Shown piece by piece: positions 8,011 to 16,467 of a stretch of DNA of 64,000 nucleotides. The notes under the pieces were generated by a model. It saw only the letters and a list, made by a program, of their open reading frames with translations. It was not told the DNA's origin and made no database searches. Position numbers and translations under genes: made by a program. Origin of the DNA: Paenibacillus sp. W2I17 (GTDB lineage Bacteria > Bacillota > Bacilli > Paenibacillales > Paenibacillaceae); the NCBI RefSeq assembly GCF_030815985.1, contig NZ_JAUSXM010000001.1, positions 2,294,001 to 2,358,000 of the forward strand, given 5' to 3'. Numbering within the stretch: position 1 is the stretch's first letter; every line of letters begins with the position of its first letter.

Positions 8011-10650
8011 TTAATTGCACTTACTGTACCCACAGTTGCTGCATGTTTTGCAACCTTCCACATTCATCAGGGATGCCGAGCCGCATGAAGGACATAAATC
8101 TCTCGATTCGATAAAGGTTTTCTGATCCTCCACTTTTGGATACGTGCTCTCCACTTGATTCTGTTCTTGTACTGCTCCAGTTTCATTCTCCAGCACATCG
8201 CTCTGTACATGACTTTCCAATGCTTTGGCAACTGCATCAGCAATCGATTCAACCCGATTGGCTCCGAAGCCAATCGCTCCCGAACCACCGATTCCCTTGA
8301 GATGTTTGATCAACAGTTCAACCTTGTGCCCATGATCTCCGTATCGAAGGAACAGAGAGCATACTCGACCAAGTGCCTCAGCCATGGCAAACACGTCCGA
8401 GCCCGCTTTGCCCACGTTCAGGAAAATCTCACCCGGCGTTCCCTCCAGATCATTGATCGTAATGTAAGCCATGCCGAATGGCGTATTGATTTTATATGTC
8501 GCACCGCGCAGTACTTGAGGACGGCTTCTATACTGTTTATCCAGCACTGTAGAAGAGGAAGGGGCTTGATCGGAAGAATGCGTTCTAACACCAACCTGGC
8601 TATTGGAAGTTCCATCACTTGCCTGTACTTCAGCATTATTCGGGTTTTCTATTGCAGATACGACTGTCTTCTCTTCAGCTTCCGCCGTGTTCTGATCTTC
8701 AGCCTGGGTCGCTTCCTTCTTCGACGTGGACAACACCTGCACATCCCTGCTGCCGTCGCGATATATCGTTACTCCCTTGCAGCCTAGGTCGAAGGCCAGT
8801 TCGTACAGCTCAGCCGTGTCCTCCACTGTAAAATCAGCCGGACAGTTTGCCGTTTTCGAGATCGAACTATCCACCCATTGCTGGATCGCAGCCTGCACCC
8901 GGATATGATTCTCAGCCGACAGATCCATTGCCGTCACATAATAATCTGGTAAAGCTTCACCCGGATGTTCATCCAGCCAATCTTGTGCAATCGGTACGAA
9001 CTGTTCATCATAACCTAGACGGCTTTGACGGAAATACTTGAAGGCGAAATACGGCTCAATACCTGTTGATGTGCCCACCATCGTACCTGTACTTCCCGTT
9101 GGCGCCTGTGTGATCAGTGTGACATTTCGAATGCCCTGTTTACGAATGGCCTCTCCCACTTCAGGGTACGTCGCAACCATGTTTTTCATGAATCCACTCT
9201 GTAAGTACCGTTCAGCTTCGAAAGCTGGGAAAGCTCCCTTCTCTGCTGCAATCTCTGCCGATGCCAGATAGGCCTCCTTCGCCATGAATCCATACAGTTT
9301 ATCCAGAAAAACAAGAGATTCAGGACTGCCGTATCGAATACGCAGCTTAATCATCAGCTCTGCCAGTCCCATCGTGCCAAGCCCAACCCGGCGTTCACGC
9401 TGCTGATTCAGTCTATTTTCCTCAAAATGATATGGTGTTGCATCGATGACATTGTCCAAAAATCTAGCCGAGATACGAGTGGTTTCCGCCAGTTCATCCC
9501 ATGCCACATCATGATTTGTTTCATCGTAGAATTTGGACAGATTAATGGCAGACAGATTACATACACCCCAGCCAGGCAGGCCTTGTTCCCCGCACGGATT
9601 AGTACAGATGATCGGATTGAAGTACCAGCTGTTGGACATCTGGTTATAGTACTCCATGAATACCACACCAGGCTCTGCCGATTTCCAGGCTGATTCAATA
9701 ATGGTATGCCAGATTTCGCGCGCCTTCAGTGTACGATAGTGCACCACCGAATGACCTGCTGCTTTCCACTGCTGCATATCCCCGTTCCACTCGGTATCAT
9801 AGTCTGGATCGTTTGTATCGGGGAAAACCAAGTCCCAATCACCGTCCTGCTTGACAGCCTCCATAAATGCGTTGCTCACACATACAGACAGATTGGCATT
9901 GGTCACCTGCCCCATCGTTTGTTTCACGGTAATAAAATCAAGCACATCCGGATGCCAGTCATTCATCATGAGCATGAGCGCACCCCGGCGGCTCCCACCC
10001 TGTTCAATCAGTCCAGTCGTATAACTGAACAATCCGCCCCACGATACGGAACCGCTGGATGATCCGTTGACACCTTTCACCACCGCTCGGCGAGGACGCA
10101 AAGAGGACAAATTAATACCTACGCCTCCCCCACGTGCCATAATCTCCGTCATCTCGGTCAAGGTTCTCATGATGCCACCCCGACTGTCTTGCGGAGACGG
10201 AATAACATAACAATTGAAGAGTGTCAGCTCATCGCTTGCCCCCGCGCCCGCAGCAATGCGTCCTCCGGGTACTAACTTCCAATCTTCCAGCACAGAGCGG
10301 AACTTGGACTCCCACGTTGCCCGCTGATCGGCTGTGGATTCGACAGAAGCCATCGCTTTGGCGAGGCGGTCCCACATCTCTTCCGGTGTTTTTTCTATGT
10401 TGAGTGTCAGTTTCTCCACATTTGTCTCGATCATCTCTCCGCTTCGAGTCCTTACCTGTACAAGCTGACCCTGACGTTCTATGATTTCGCCCACTTCCTT
10501 GGTTGGGAACTTGGGATCATCCTTCGTTAATACCAATACAACATCTCCGACCTTGGCATGATTCGAATCAGCGTCCTTCCAGGCGTATCGGTCCAGAAAT
10601 ATTTTTTCGCTGAGTCCTTCTAATTGGTGCGATCGTTGGTTCGATTTCAT
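8011..10650 (-). CDS. nrdJ: Adenosylcobalamin-dependent ribonucleotide reductase (class II)
   Basis: This 879-aa protein makes deoxyribonucleotides using vitamin B12. It carries class II landmarks: NCYVIPSPQDSRGGI, NPCGEQGLPGWGVCNLSA with the active-site Cys, and a TSCPD-type domain (LRGATYKINTPFG...YITINDLEG). The tail CPSCGSASLMNVEGCKTC and CSNCGYSKC supplies redox or zinc Cys pairs. Residues about 640-700 are a low-complexity Glu/Ser insert. I chose the ATG at 10648-10650 after GGGGAGG, 12 bases away, although a TTG nine codons upstream is possible. Paired NrdR boxes lie upstream. No cobalamin riboswitch was seen. Confidence 0.94.
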   Translation of the reverse strand: MKSNQRSHQLEGLSEKIFLDRYAWKDADSNHAKVGDVVLVLTKDDPKFPTKEVGEIIERQGQLVQVRTRSGEMIETNVEKLTLNIEKTPEEMWDRLAKAMASVESTADQRATWESKFRSVLEDWKLVPGGRIAAGAGASDELTLFNCYVIPSPQDSRGGIMRTLTEMTEIMARGGGVGINLSSLRPRRAVVKGVNGSSSGSVSWGGLFSYTTGLIEQGGSRRGALMLMMNDWHPDVLDFITVKQTMGQVTNANLSVCVSNAFMEAVKQDGDWDLVFPDTNDPDYDTEWNGDMQQWKAAGHSVVHYRTLKAREIWHTIIESAWKSAEPGVVFMEYYNQMSNSWYFNPIICTNPCGEQGLPGWGVCNLSAINLSKFYDETNHDVAWDELAETTRISARFLDNVIDATPYHFEENRLNQQRERRVGLGTMGLAELMIKLRIRYGSPESLVFLDKLYGFMAKEAYLASAEIAAEKGAFPAFEAERYLQSGFMKNMVATYPEVGEAIRKQGIRNVTLITQAPTGSTGTMVGTSTGIEPYFAFKYFRQSRLGYDEQFVPIAQDWLDEHPGEALPDYYVTAMDLSAENHIRVQAAIQQWVDSSISKTANCPADFTVEDTAELYELAFDLGCKGVTIYRDGSRDVQVLSTSKKEATQAEDQNTAEAEEKTVVSAIENPNNAEVQASDGTSNSQVGVRTHSSDQAPSSSTVLDKQYRSRPQVLRGATYKINTPFGMAYITINDLEGTPGEIFLNVGKAGSDVFAMAEALGRVCSLFLRYGDHGHKVELLIKHLKGIGGSGAIGFGANRVESIADAVAKALESHVQSDVLENETGAVQEQNQVESTYPKVEDQKTFIESRDLCPSCGSASLMNVEGCKTCSNCGYSKCN

Positions 10651-10712
10651 CGCTACGTTCAACCTCCCCGGATTCAAGCTCCATTTTCACTATAAGAGTA
10701 AATTATGATAAA

Positions 10713-10761
10713 ACACCACATATAGTGATTTAAATCCAGTATAATACACCATATATTGATT
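10713..10761. promoter_or_regulatory. Paired NrdR boxes upstream of nrdJ
   Basis: ACACCACATATAGTGA (10713-10728) and ACACCATATATTGATT (10746-10761) both resemble the NrdR consensus ACAC-W-AT-rich-W-GTGT. They are 33 bases apart, close to the three helical turns usual for NrdR pairs, and lie 63-111 bases upstream of the nrdJ start. NrdR is the ATP/dATP-sensing repressor of ribonucleotide reductase genes. Confidence 0.75.
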
Positions 10762-10887
10762 TTCCATATGACTTTTATCACAGACCTTATTTTATAGACT
10801 CTCCTGCTCGGACAAACTTCTTCACACACCCTCAAACTCACGCATACAAAATCTGTGAATTTTTTGGGACAGAAAAAACCTGAAAAA

Positions 10888-10954
10888 GCGAAGCGTTCGC
10901 CTTTATCCCCGGATTTCCCCCTCCAGAAAAGGGAATCAAAGAAATCTGGGGATA
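10888..10954. repeat. Long imperfect dyad, possible structured RNA or genus repeat
   Basis: TATCCCCGGATTTC (10904-10917) pairs with GAAATCTGGGGATA (10941-10954) with one mismatch, and an inner TTCCC/GGGAA stem extends it. A small GCGAA/TTCGC hairpin lies just before (10888-10900). There is no T run, so it is not a plain terminator. No second copy is in this window. From memory it resembles intergenic elements of Paenibacillus genomes; that needs a search. Confidence 0.5.
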
Positions 10955-11099
10955 ACAGCGATTGGAAGGTTGTTCTGTCATCGTAGTGTTCGTGCAAATA
11001 AACTGTAGTTCAACTTATATAGTTATGAACTGACTCTCATTCGTCCATACTATTACCTACGAATAAAACGTCATCACGTATGGCAGGGGAGGAAGCACC

Positions 11100-12863
11100 A
11101 TGAACCGGAAAAACCCGCACCACATGAATCAACCTGTAGCCGAGCTGCCCGTTCCGCTGGAATTTGATCGAAGCTGGATTAATCAATTGGAATCACGACT
11201 GGATAAAGGAGGTCCTTGGGGGGATTACAGACTTTTTCAACTTGGCATTCAGGCCGAAGAGACCAACCTGATTCCAAATTTTGATGAGATCCAATGTTTG
11301 AAGCATCTACAAGGCCTTACCCCACTCCCTCACCAGATGGACACTGCACGCAAAGTATTATTTGAAATGTCAGGCCGGGCCATTCTCGCCGACGAGGTGG
11401 GGCTTGGCAAAACCATTGAAGCCGGTCTCATTCTGAAAGAATATATGGTTCGAGGTCTCGTATCCAAGGTGCTTATTCTCGTGCCTGCTTCTCTTGTGTT
11501 GCAATGGGTACGAGAGTTGAATTCAAAATTTGGCATCCCTGCTATTGCCCAGAAAAAGGCTTATTCCTGGCAGAATGAAGTGGTCGTTGCTTCCATGGAT
11601 ACAGCCAAACGTGACCCGCATAAAGATATGCTGCTGAATACCGATTACGACATGATCATTATTGACGAGGCCCATAAGCTCAAAAACAAGAAAACAACCA
11701 ACTATCAATTCATGCTGAAATTGCGCAAAAAATATTGTCTCTTGCTTACAGCTACACCTGTGCAGAACGATATGAGTGAGCTATTCAATCTGATCAACCT
11801 GCTGAAACCCGGTCAACTGGGTCGTCAGGGTGACTTTGCGGCCAACTTTGTCGTAGACAAACGGGTTCCGAAAAATCAGGAACAGCTTAAGAACGAGTTA
11901 TCCAAAGTCATGATTCGTAACCGCCGCGGCGAAGGCCCCGTTCAATTTACCAAACGGAATGTATCCAACGTGAATCTGCAACTATCGCCCGAAGAACAAG
12001 CGCTTTATGATGGCGTGACTTCCTTTGTTAAAGACCAGTACCAGGAAGCTGGCGGCAACCTGAGCAGCATGCTCTCTCTTGTTACATTGCAGCGTGAAGT
12101 GTGCAGCAGTCGGGATGCTGTATTCGTGACGCTGGTTAATCTGTCGAAGAAACTTCCGCTGGACTCTCCCCTTCGGGACAAGATTTGGGAACTCGTTGCC
12201 CATATTAAAGCGATCAAGGAAAATACCAAAGCCGAGAAAACGATGGAACTGATTCGGAACATGAATGAAAAAGTAATTATCTTCACAGAATACCGGGCCA
12301 CGCAGGAGTATCTGCTAAACTATTTCCGCAACAATGGGCTTACAGCTGTACCCTATCGGGGTGGCATGAATCGAGGCAAAAAAGACTGGATGATGGATCT
12401 CTTCCGCGGGCGTGTGCAGGCCATGATTGCAACCGAAGCAGGTGGTGAAGGCATCAATCTGCAATTTTGCCATCATATGATCAACTTTGATCTGCCTTGG
12501 AACCCCATGCGGGTAGAGCAGCGGATCGGTCGGGTACACCGGCTTGGACAGCAAAATGACGTGAACATCTTCAATTTATCTACGACCGGAACCATCGAGG
12601 AACATATTCTGAGTCTGTTGCATGAGAAGATCAATATGTTTGAAATGGTGATCGGCGGGCTGGATGTCATTCTGGAACGGCTGGAGAAAAAGGAGTCTAT
12701 TGAGAAAAGTTTGTACAAAATCATATTGGAATCACAAACTGATGAAGATATTCGCCGTAAAATGGACTCCCTTGGACAATCGCTGAACTCCATTCAACGT
12801 GAGGTTGCCGATGAAGGCCCTGCCGTATCCGGGTTGTTAGATCTTCGCAAAGGAGGTAGCTAA
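11100..12863 (+). CDS. yqhH: SNF2-family helicase, YqhH-like
   Basis: This 587-aa ATPase has both halves of the SNF2 motor. The N-terminal half has Walker A ADEVGLGKTIEAG, DEAH box IIIDEAHKLKN and LLTATPVQND. The C-terminal half has IFTEYRATQEYLL and the arginine-finger region GGEGINLQF...RIGRVHRLGQ. It resembles RapA/HepA-type proteins that move along DNA or recycle RNA polymerase; the exact role in Bacillus relatives is not established. The ATG lies after GGGGAGG. The yqhG gene starts 3 bases after its stop, the same pairing as in Bacillus subtilis, so the two are probably co-translated. Confidence 0.92.
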   Translation: MNRKNPHHMNQPVAELPVPLEFDRSWINQLESRLDKGGPWGDYRLFQLGIQAEETNLIPNFDEIQCLKHLQGLTPLPHQMDTARKVLFEMSGRAILADEVGLGKTIEAGLILKEYMVRGLVSKVLILVPASLVLQWVRELNSKFGIPAIAQKKAYSWQNEVVVASMDTAKRDPHKDMLLNTDYDMIIIDEAHKLKNKKTTNYQFMLKLRKKYCLLLTATPVQNDMSELFNLINLLKPGQLGRQGDFAANFVVDKRVPKNQEQLKNELSKVMIRNRRGEGPVQFTKRNVSNVNLQLSPEEQALYDGVTSFVKDQYQEAGGNLSSMLSLVTLQREVCSSRDAVFVTLVNLSKKLPLDSPLRDKIWELVAHIKAIKENTKAEKTMELIRNMNEKVIIFTEYRATQEYLLNYFRNNGLTAVPYRGGMNRGKKDWMMDLFRGRVQAMIATEAGGEGINLQFCHHMINFDLPWNPMRVEQRIGRVHRLGQQNDVNIFNLSTTGTIEEHILSLLHEKINMFEMVIGGLDVILERLEKKESIEKSLYKIILESQTDEDIRRKMDSLGQSLNSIQREVADEGPAVSGLLDLRKGGS

Positions 12864-12866
12864 CTC

Positions 12867-14048
12867 ATGACCATGTCTCCCCATGAAGTGCAGGCTTATG
12901 TTCTCACCTATCTGGAAGCACTCGATTGTCAGATTATGGAGCGTTCCCCTGCCCATGTTACAGTCAAACTCTCGCCTGAGGCGGACAAAGCGTTGACCAA
13001 TCGCCCCTATTATTGGGGGTTCGTGGAACGAACCGGAGCACCCGCTGAGACGATGTCCTTTACATTTATATTTGATCCTGACAGTTATCAGCAGGCCATT
13101 GAAGCAGCAGAAGCCAAAGCTGCGCAAGCATCACCTAACGCTACTGAAACGAATGGCATAACCAACGGCAGTCCTCAAGGCGAGCCACCAAAAGAAACTA
13201 TTCTAGGCCGTTACTTCGGTATTACGCCATCCCTGCCACAGCTGGGGCCAGGACGAATACTACGTGAAGAAGTGGTGTACGGCAGTCGCAGACTCCAGCA
13301 GATTTTCGGCGCTGCCCGTGAAGGCGGTGCCTTCGTGAACCTGTTCGAACAGGCTGCCAAACGGCAATTGCGGGCTACAGCGCCAGCCGTATATGAGCCT
13401 TGGCTTGGTGTTTGTTTCAAGGTGGAATTCGCCTGTGATTTGAAACGGGAGGAATTACACTTCCTCGGCATCTCGCTTCGCTCGGGTGAAATTATAGAAA
13501 AATTCGGCACCAAGCTAAACCGACGTGACCTCAGTCCGAGGCTTGCGGAGAACATGCATGTGCAGACAGCTAAAGTTTCAATATTTGATGCCGGAGCTGC
13601 TTTGGAATCTCATTTGACAAACCGCTTGCTGGAACTTGATTATAGCTGGGCCGAGAAAGCCCAAGAGCGGCTTGATCTGGAGCTGGACGTGTTGGACACC
13701 TACTATGAAGCGGTACTCCGAGAAGATACGCCTGAGGTAGAATCACCAGGTAAGATAACCTCAGACACGGAGAATGTCCATTCTAACCGCACGCCACCTG
13801 TACCACTGAAAAAAGTTCTGGATATAACTAACGCTAAACCCATTGGAGCAGATGTAGAACTGGCGGCAGAAGCCGCAGTACCGATCGAATCCGAGACAGA
13901 TGCCGAAGAAGAGAAAACAAAACAGGCGGTAATCGATCGTGAAGCTATGAAATTGCAGTATGAGACACGCCGGACCGAGATGATCTGGCAATATGAACCC
14001 AAAGTGAAAGTGACTGCCATTAGCAGCGGCATGTTTCACTTAAGATAG
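12867..14048 (+). CDS. yqhG: YqhG family protein
   Basis: This 393-aa protein follows the SNF2 helicase gene in tight coupling, as yqhG does in B. subtilis. It contains family-like segments: the start HEVQAYVLTYLEALDC, NRPYYWGFVERTG, then FGITPSLPQLGPGRILREE. It is longer than I expect for Bacillus YqhG (about 260 aa) because of a variable stretch near residues 75-110 and an acidic C-terminal extension after about 285. Function is unknown; a role with the helicase is inferred only from conserved neighbourhood. The ATG follows AAAGGAGG by 10 bases. Confidence 0.85.
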   Translation: MTMSPHEVQAYVLTYLEALDCQIMERSPAHVTVKLSPEADKALTNRPYYWGFVERTGAPAETMSFTFIFDPDSYQQAIEAAEAKAAQASPNATETNGITNGSPQGEPPKETILGRYFGITPSLPQLGPGRILREEVVYGSRRLQQIFGAAREGGAFVNLFEQAAKRQLRATAPAVYEPWLGVCFKVEFACDLKREELHFLGISLRSGEIIEKFGTKLNRRDLSPRLAENMHVQTAKVSIFDAGAALESHLTNRLLELDYSWAEKAQERLDLELDVLDTYYEAVLREDTPEVESPGKITSDTENVHSNRTPPVPLKKVLDITNAKPIGADVELAAEAAVPIESETDAEEEKTKQAVIDREAMKLQYETRRTEMIWQYEPKVKVTAISSGMFHLR

Positions 14049-14054
14049 ACGAAG

Positions 14055-14098
14055 ACACTACTTTTCCTGCAAATGCTGGCAAAAGTAGTGTTTATTCA
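14055..14098 (+). terminator. Terminator after yqhG
   Basis: ACACTACTTTT (14055-14065) pairs with AAAAGTAGTGT (14081-14091) and is followed by TTTATTC. The T run is broken, so some read-through into the downstream structured leader is possible. Confidence 0.7.
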
Positions 14099-14100
14099 TG

Positions 14101-14180
14101 ATCGGCTGCCCGACAGGTTGCGGCAACCTTTGCATAGCCTGTCCCCTAGAATGAAACTAGGACCCTCTCAGGTAACGGAT
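14101..14180 (+). ncRNA. Candidate three-way-junction RNA leader, family not recognised
   Basis: Three helices can form in order: a closing stem ATCGGCTGCC (14101-14110) with GGTAACGGAT (14171-14180), 8 of 10 pairs; an arm GACAGG (14112-14117) with CCTGTC (14138-14143); and an arm CCTAG (14145-14149) with CTAGG (14157-14161). The loops hold conserved-looking purine-rich segments. It ends about 20 bases before the TTG start of a secreted protein. This is riboswitch-like, but I could not match it to a known class. Confidence 0.4.
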
Positions 14181-14201
14181 AAATGAAAAGTAGGTGTAAA
14201 T

Positions 14202-15149
14202 TTGAAACGATTCTTTCATATGTGTTGGAACAACGCTCGGAAAACAACCTGTATAACCTTGGGCTTGCTCAGTTGTCTTGCCCTATTCTCTTTTTGGTCG
14301 GTAGCCAATGCAGAAGAACAAGAAACGTCTTCACTAGCTCCCGCTGCTGTACAACGGTTTGCAGAGCAACAAGCTGTTGCACTTGGCTCAGTTGATACCA
14401 AAGCGCATTGGAAGAACGCCGACCTGGACTTCTACCCTCTGGGTCCGGGTACACATAGCTGGCTCGTTCAAGCTGAGTTTGAAGGCAAACCGATCGGATA
14501 TATGATTATTACAGCCACAGAGCAGGGTCAGATGATGCTTAGTGAATATGGTCATGGAGAACAGTCACCATACAACAATGAACTTCTTGGACAAGCCTTG
14601 GATCGACAACATGTGAACCTTGAGGCATTACTCGCTGGCGGAGGAGAGCTTCATCTTGGTTATACTCTTCCCCTGCTGGCTTATTGGAAAGTGGAACAAC
14701 CTAACCATCCTGCACTTTATATTGATGCTACGAACGGAGATGTACTACCGTCAGAGTTCCTGAACCTGCTGGAGGCTGATTCCAAACAGACCTCTGTCAG
14801 CATAACTGATTTATCCACAACGCCATCTTTATTAGTCGACCCACTTCATCTGCGACCCGTCTTCAATCCGGCTGACAATCTGTTGTGGATTACCTCCAAG
14901 CCTGTTGCTGCCGACCGGGCAAAAGATGTGATACAACACGGGGAGAATCAAGAGATTGTTTTCTCAGCGGGTGATCGTAACGTTGTATACGGCGGTCCTC
15001 TACCTGTTAGCGGTTATCAGCTGTGGCATACAGATCAGGTAGCAGAGTCTATTCTATATGTAGCGCTAGGTGGAAAATCATCCATTCAACGCTTTGTCCC
15101 TTTGAGCACATTGCAGCAAGATGGCCATTTTTACATCGTAAATCCTTGA
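14202..15149 (+). CDS. Secreted protein of unknown function
   Basis: I do not recognise this 315-aa protein. A TTG start follows AGGTG by 5 bases. Residues 1-37 look like a signal peptide: basic MKRFFHMCWNNARK, a hydrophobic core, then cleavage near VANA-EE. The mature part contains SWLVQAEFEGKPIGYMIITA and LLAYWKVEQPNHPALYIDA, which recall two strand-rich modules such as those in propeptide-like domains, but I cannot assign a family. It stands alone between a terminator plus possible RNA leader and a downstream terminator. It occupies the place where B. subtilis carries biofilm genes beside yqhG. Confidence 0.75.
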   Translation: MKRFFHMCWNNARKTTCITLGLLSCLALFSFWSVANAEEQETSSLAPAAVQRFAEQQAVALGSVDTKAHWKNADLDFYPLGPGTHSWLVQAEFEGKPIGYMIITATEQGQMMLSEYGHGEQSPYNNELLGQALDRQHVNLEALLAGGGELHLGYTLPLLAYWKVEQPNHPALYIDATNGDVLPSEFLNLLEADSKQTSVSITDLSTTPSLLVDPLHLRPVFNPADNLLWITSKPVAADRAKDVIQHGENQEIVFSAGDRNVVYGGPLPVSGYQLWHTDQVAESILYVALGGKSSIQRFVPLSTLQQDGHFYIVNP

Positions 15150-15199
15150 TCATCAGCAAATTCTTAAGACACAGTCAGATAACCTGTAAAACAACAAAT

Positions 15200-15240
15200 A
15201 AGACGCCTTCCCATTATTAAGGGATTGCGTCTTTTGGTTT
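15200..15240 (+). terminator. Terminator after the secreted-protein gene
   Basis: AAGACGC and GCGTCTT close a stem that also pairs CCC with GGG, followed by a T-rich tail. Confidence 0.7.
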
Positions 15241-15267
15241 TACATTAGTGAAATAGGTAAGCGATTG

Positions 15268-15486
15268 TCACCCTTTGCCCGAAGAACTTCGTTTATGAGA
15301 CTTTGTATCGAATTCTTTTTCCTTTTTCCCCACCCACAGGGATACAGCGAAAGGGATCATACCAAACCACTTCATCGCCCACGGCTCTTTCCTTTTGGTG
15401 CGACCTTTCCGCTCATCCTTCGGCGTATCAATATAATGAACAACACGCTGCGTAATGTATTTTACCAACTCATCACTTTTGGCCAT
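15268..15486 (-). CDS. yqzE: YqzE family small protein
   Basis: This 72-aa basic protein matches the YqzE family by its LVKYITQRVVHYIDTPKDER start and the KWFGMIPFAVSLW core, which may dip into the membrane. The rest is Lys/Arg-rich. The ATG follows GAAGGAGGC at good spacing. In B. subtilis yqzE lies near the comG competence operon and the tapA/tasA region; here its neighbours are the unknown secreted protein and an amidase. Function is unknown. Confidence 0.8.
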   Translation of the reverse strand: MAKSDELVKYITQRVVHYIDTPKDERKGRTKRKEPWAMKWFGMIPFAVSLWVGKKEKEFDTKSHKRSSSGKG

Positions 15487-15681
15487 AATTCTGCCTCCTT
15501 CGCTCCTTCACATTTGCGGAGCTTACGATAGTTCTATTGTGTGCAGGATGTGGACTGGTTAAACATTTTTTTATTGAAAGAAGTATGAAAACCCTCAGAA
15601 TGCACAGTCTAATGCCAAAGGTATCCATCGAGTCATTAATCTGAAATTCGATACCTATTTCATAAAGGAGTGTGTATTCCC

Positions 15682-16467
15682 ATGTATAAGCTGCTGACCG
15701 CTTCGGTAGCCTTGCTAATCAGCTTCCATTGCCTTCTCATGCTGCCCCATGTGGCTTATGGAAAAGCAGCCTATCTTGATATTGCCGTACCTCAAAGTTC
15801 AGATCATTCCACCCCGTCCCAGAACAGTCCATCCATGCTACCAGTGACCGATGGAGATGCTTATCGCTCAAGTCATCATGCCTTTGCAGCACCGGTTATC
15901 CTGCTCGATGTAGGCCATGGCGGTATTGACGGTGGTACGTCAGCCCAAGGTGTGTTGGAAAAAGATATCAACCTGGCCATTAGCCAAAAGGTCTATCTGC
16001 TGCTTCGCAGCAAAGGTTATGCCGTTATCATCAATCGACTTGGTGATTATGCACTTAGTGATGAGAACCGCTGGCTGAACAGCCGCTCCCGTCATACCAG
16101 AGATCTTGCCCAACGTAAAAGCCTTAGCGAAGAAGTAAGTACAGATATCGTGGTCAGCATTCATGCGAACTGGAGTCCCCGATCGAATGTACACGGCCCG
16201 GTGGTACTACACCAGAAAGAAGGCAGGAGTTATTTGCTGGCCCAATCCATTCAGGATGCCATGAACAAGTTGTACGGAACGGAGCACGGGGTCGTATGGG
16301 GCAAGCCCTTTTATATATTGAATTACGTGAAGCAACCTGCCGTCATCGTTGAAACCGGATTTTTGAGCAATGCGGCAGACCGAGCCAGAATGAATGACCC
16401 CGCTGAGCAAAAACGAATCGCCCAGTCCATTGCCAATGGCATTATTTATTACCTGTCGGTAGTGTAG
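15682..16467 (+). CDS. N-acetylmuramoyl-L-alanine amidase (Amidase_3)
   Basis: This secreted enzyme of about 261 aa cleaves the bond between MurNAc and the peptide stem of peptidoglycan. It has a signal peptide ending near HVAYG-KA. The catalytic domain (about 75-261) has the zinc and catalytic residues of the family: LDVGHGGIDGG (His), KDINLAIS (Glu just before), SIHANW (His) and VIVETGFLSN (Glu). Size and layout recall CwlD, the spore-cortex amidase, but a general hydrolase is as likely. I prefer the ATG at 15682 because the GTG at 15670 abuts the AAAGGAG site. Its 3' end overlaps the convergent deacetylase gene by 26 bases. Confidence 0.9.
   Translation: MYKLLTASVALLISFHCLLMLPHVAYGKAAYLDIAVPQSSDHSTPSQNSPSMLPVTDGDAYRSSHHAFAAPVILLDVGHGGIDGGTSAQGVLEKDINLAISQKVYLLLRSKGYAVIINRLGDYALSDENRWLNSRSRHTRDLAQRKSLSEEVSTDIVVSIHANWSPRSNVHGPVVLHQKEGRSYLLAQSIQDAMNKLYGTEHGVVWGKPFYILNYVKQPAVIVETGFLSNAADRARMNDPAEQKRIAQSIANGIIYYLSVV

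Noticed and set aside
10674..10997. A 107-codon minus-strand frame upstream of nrdJ
   Set aside because: It has no ribosome site, overlaps the NrdR boxes and the long dyad, and its residues match no family I know.
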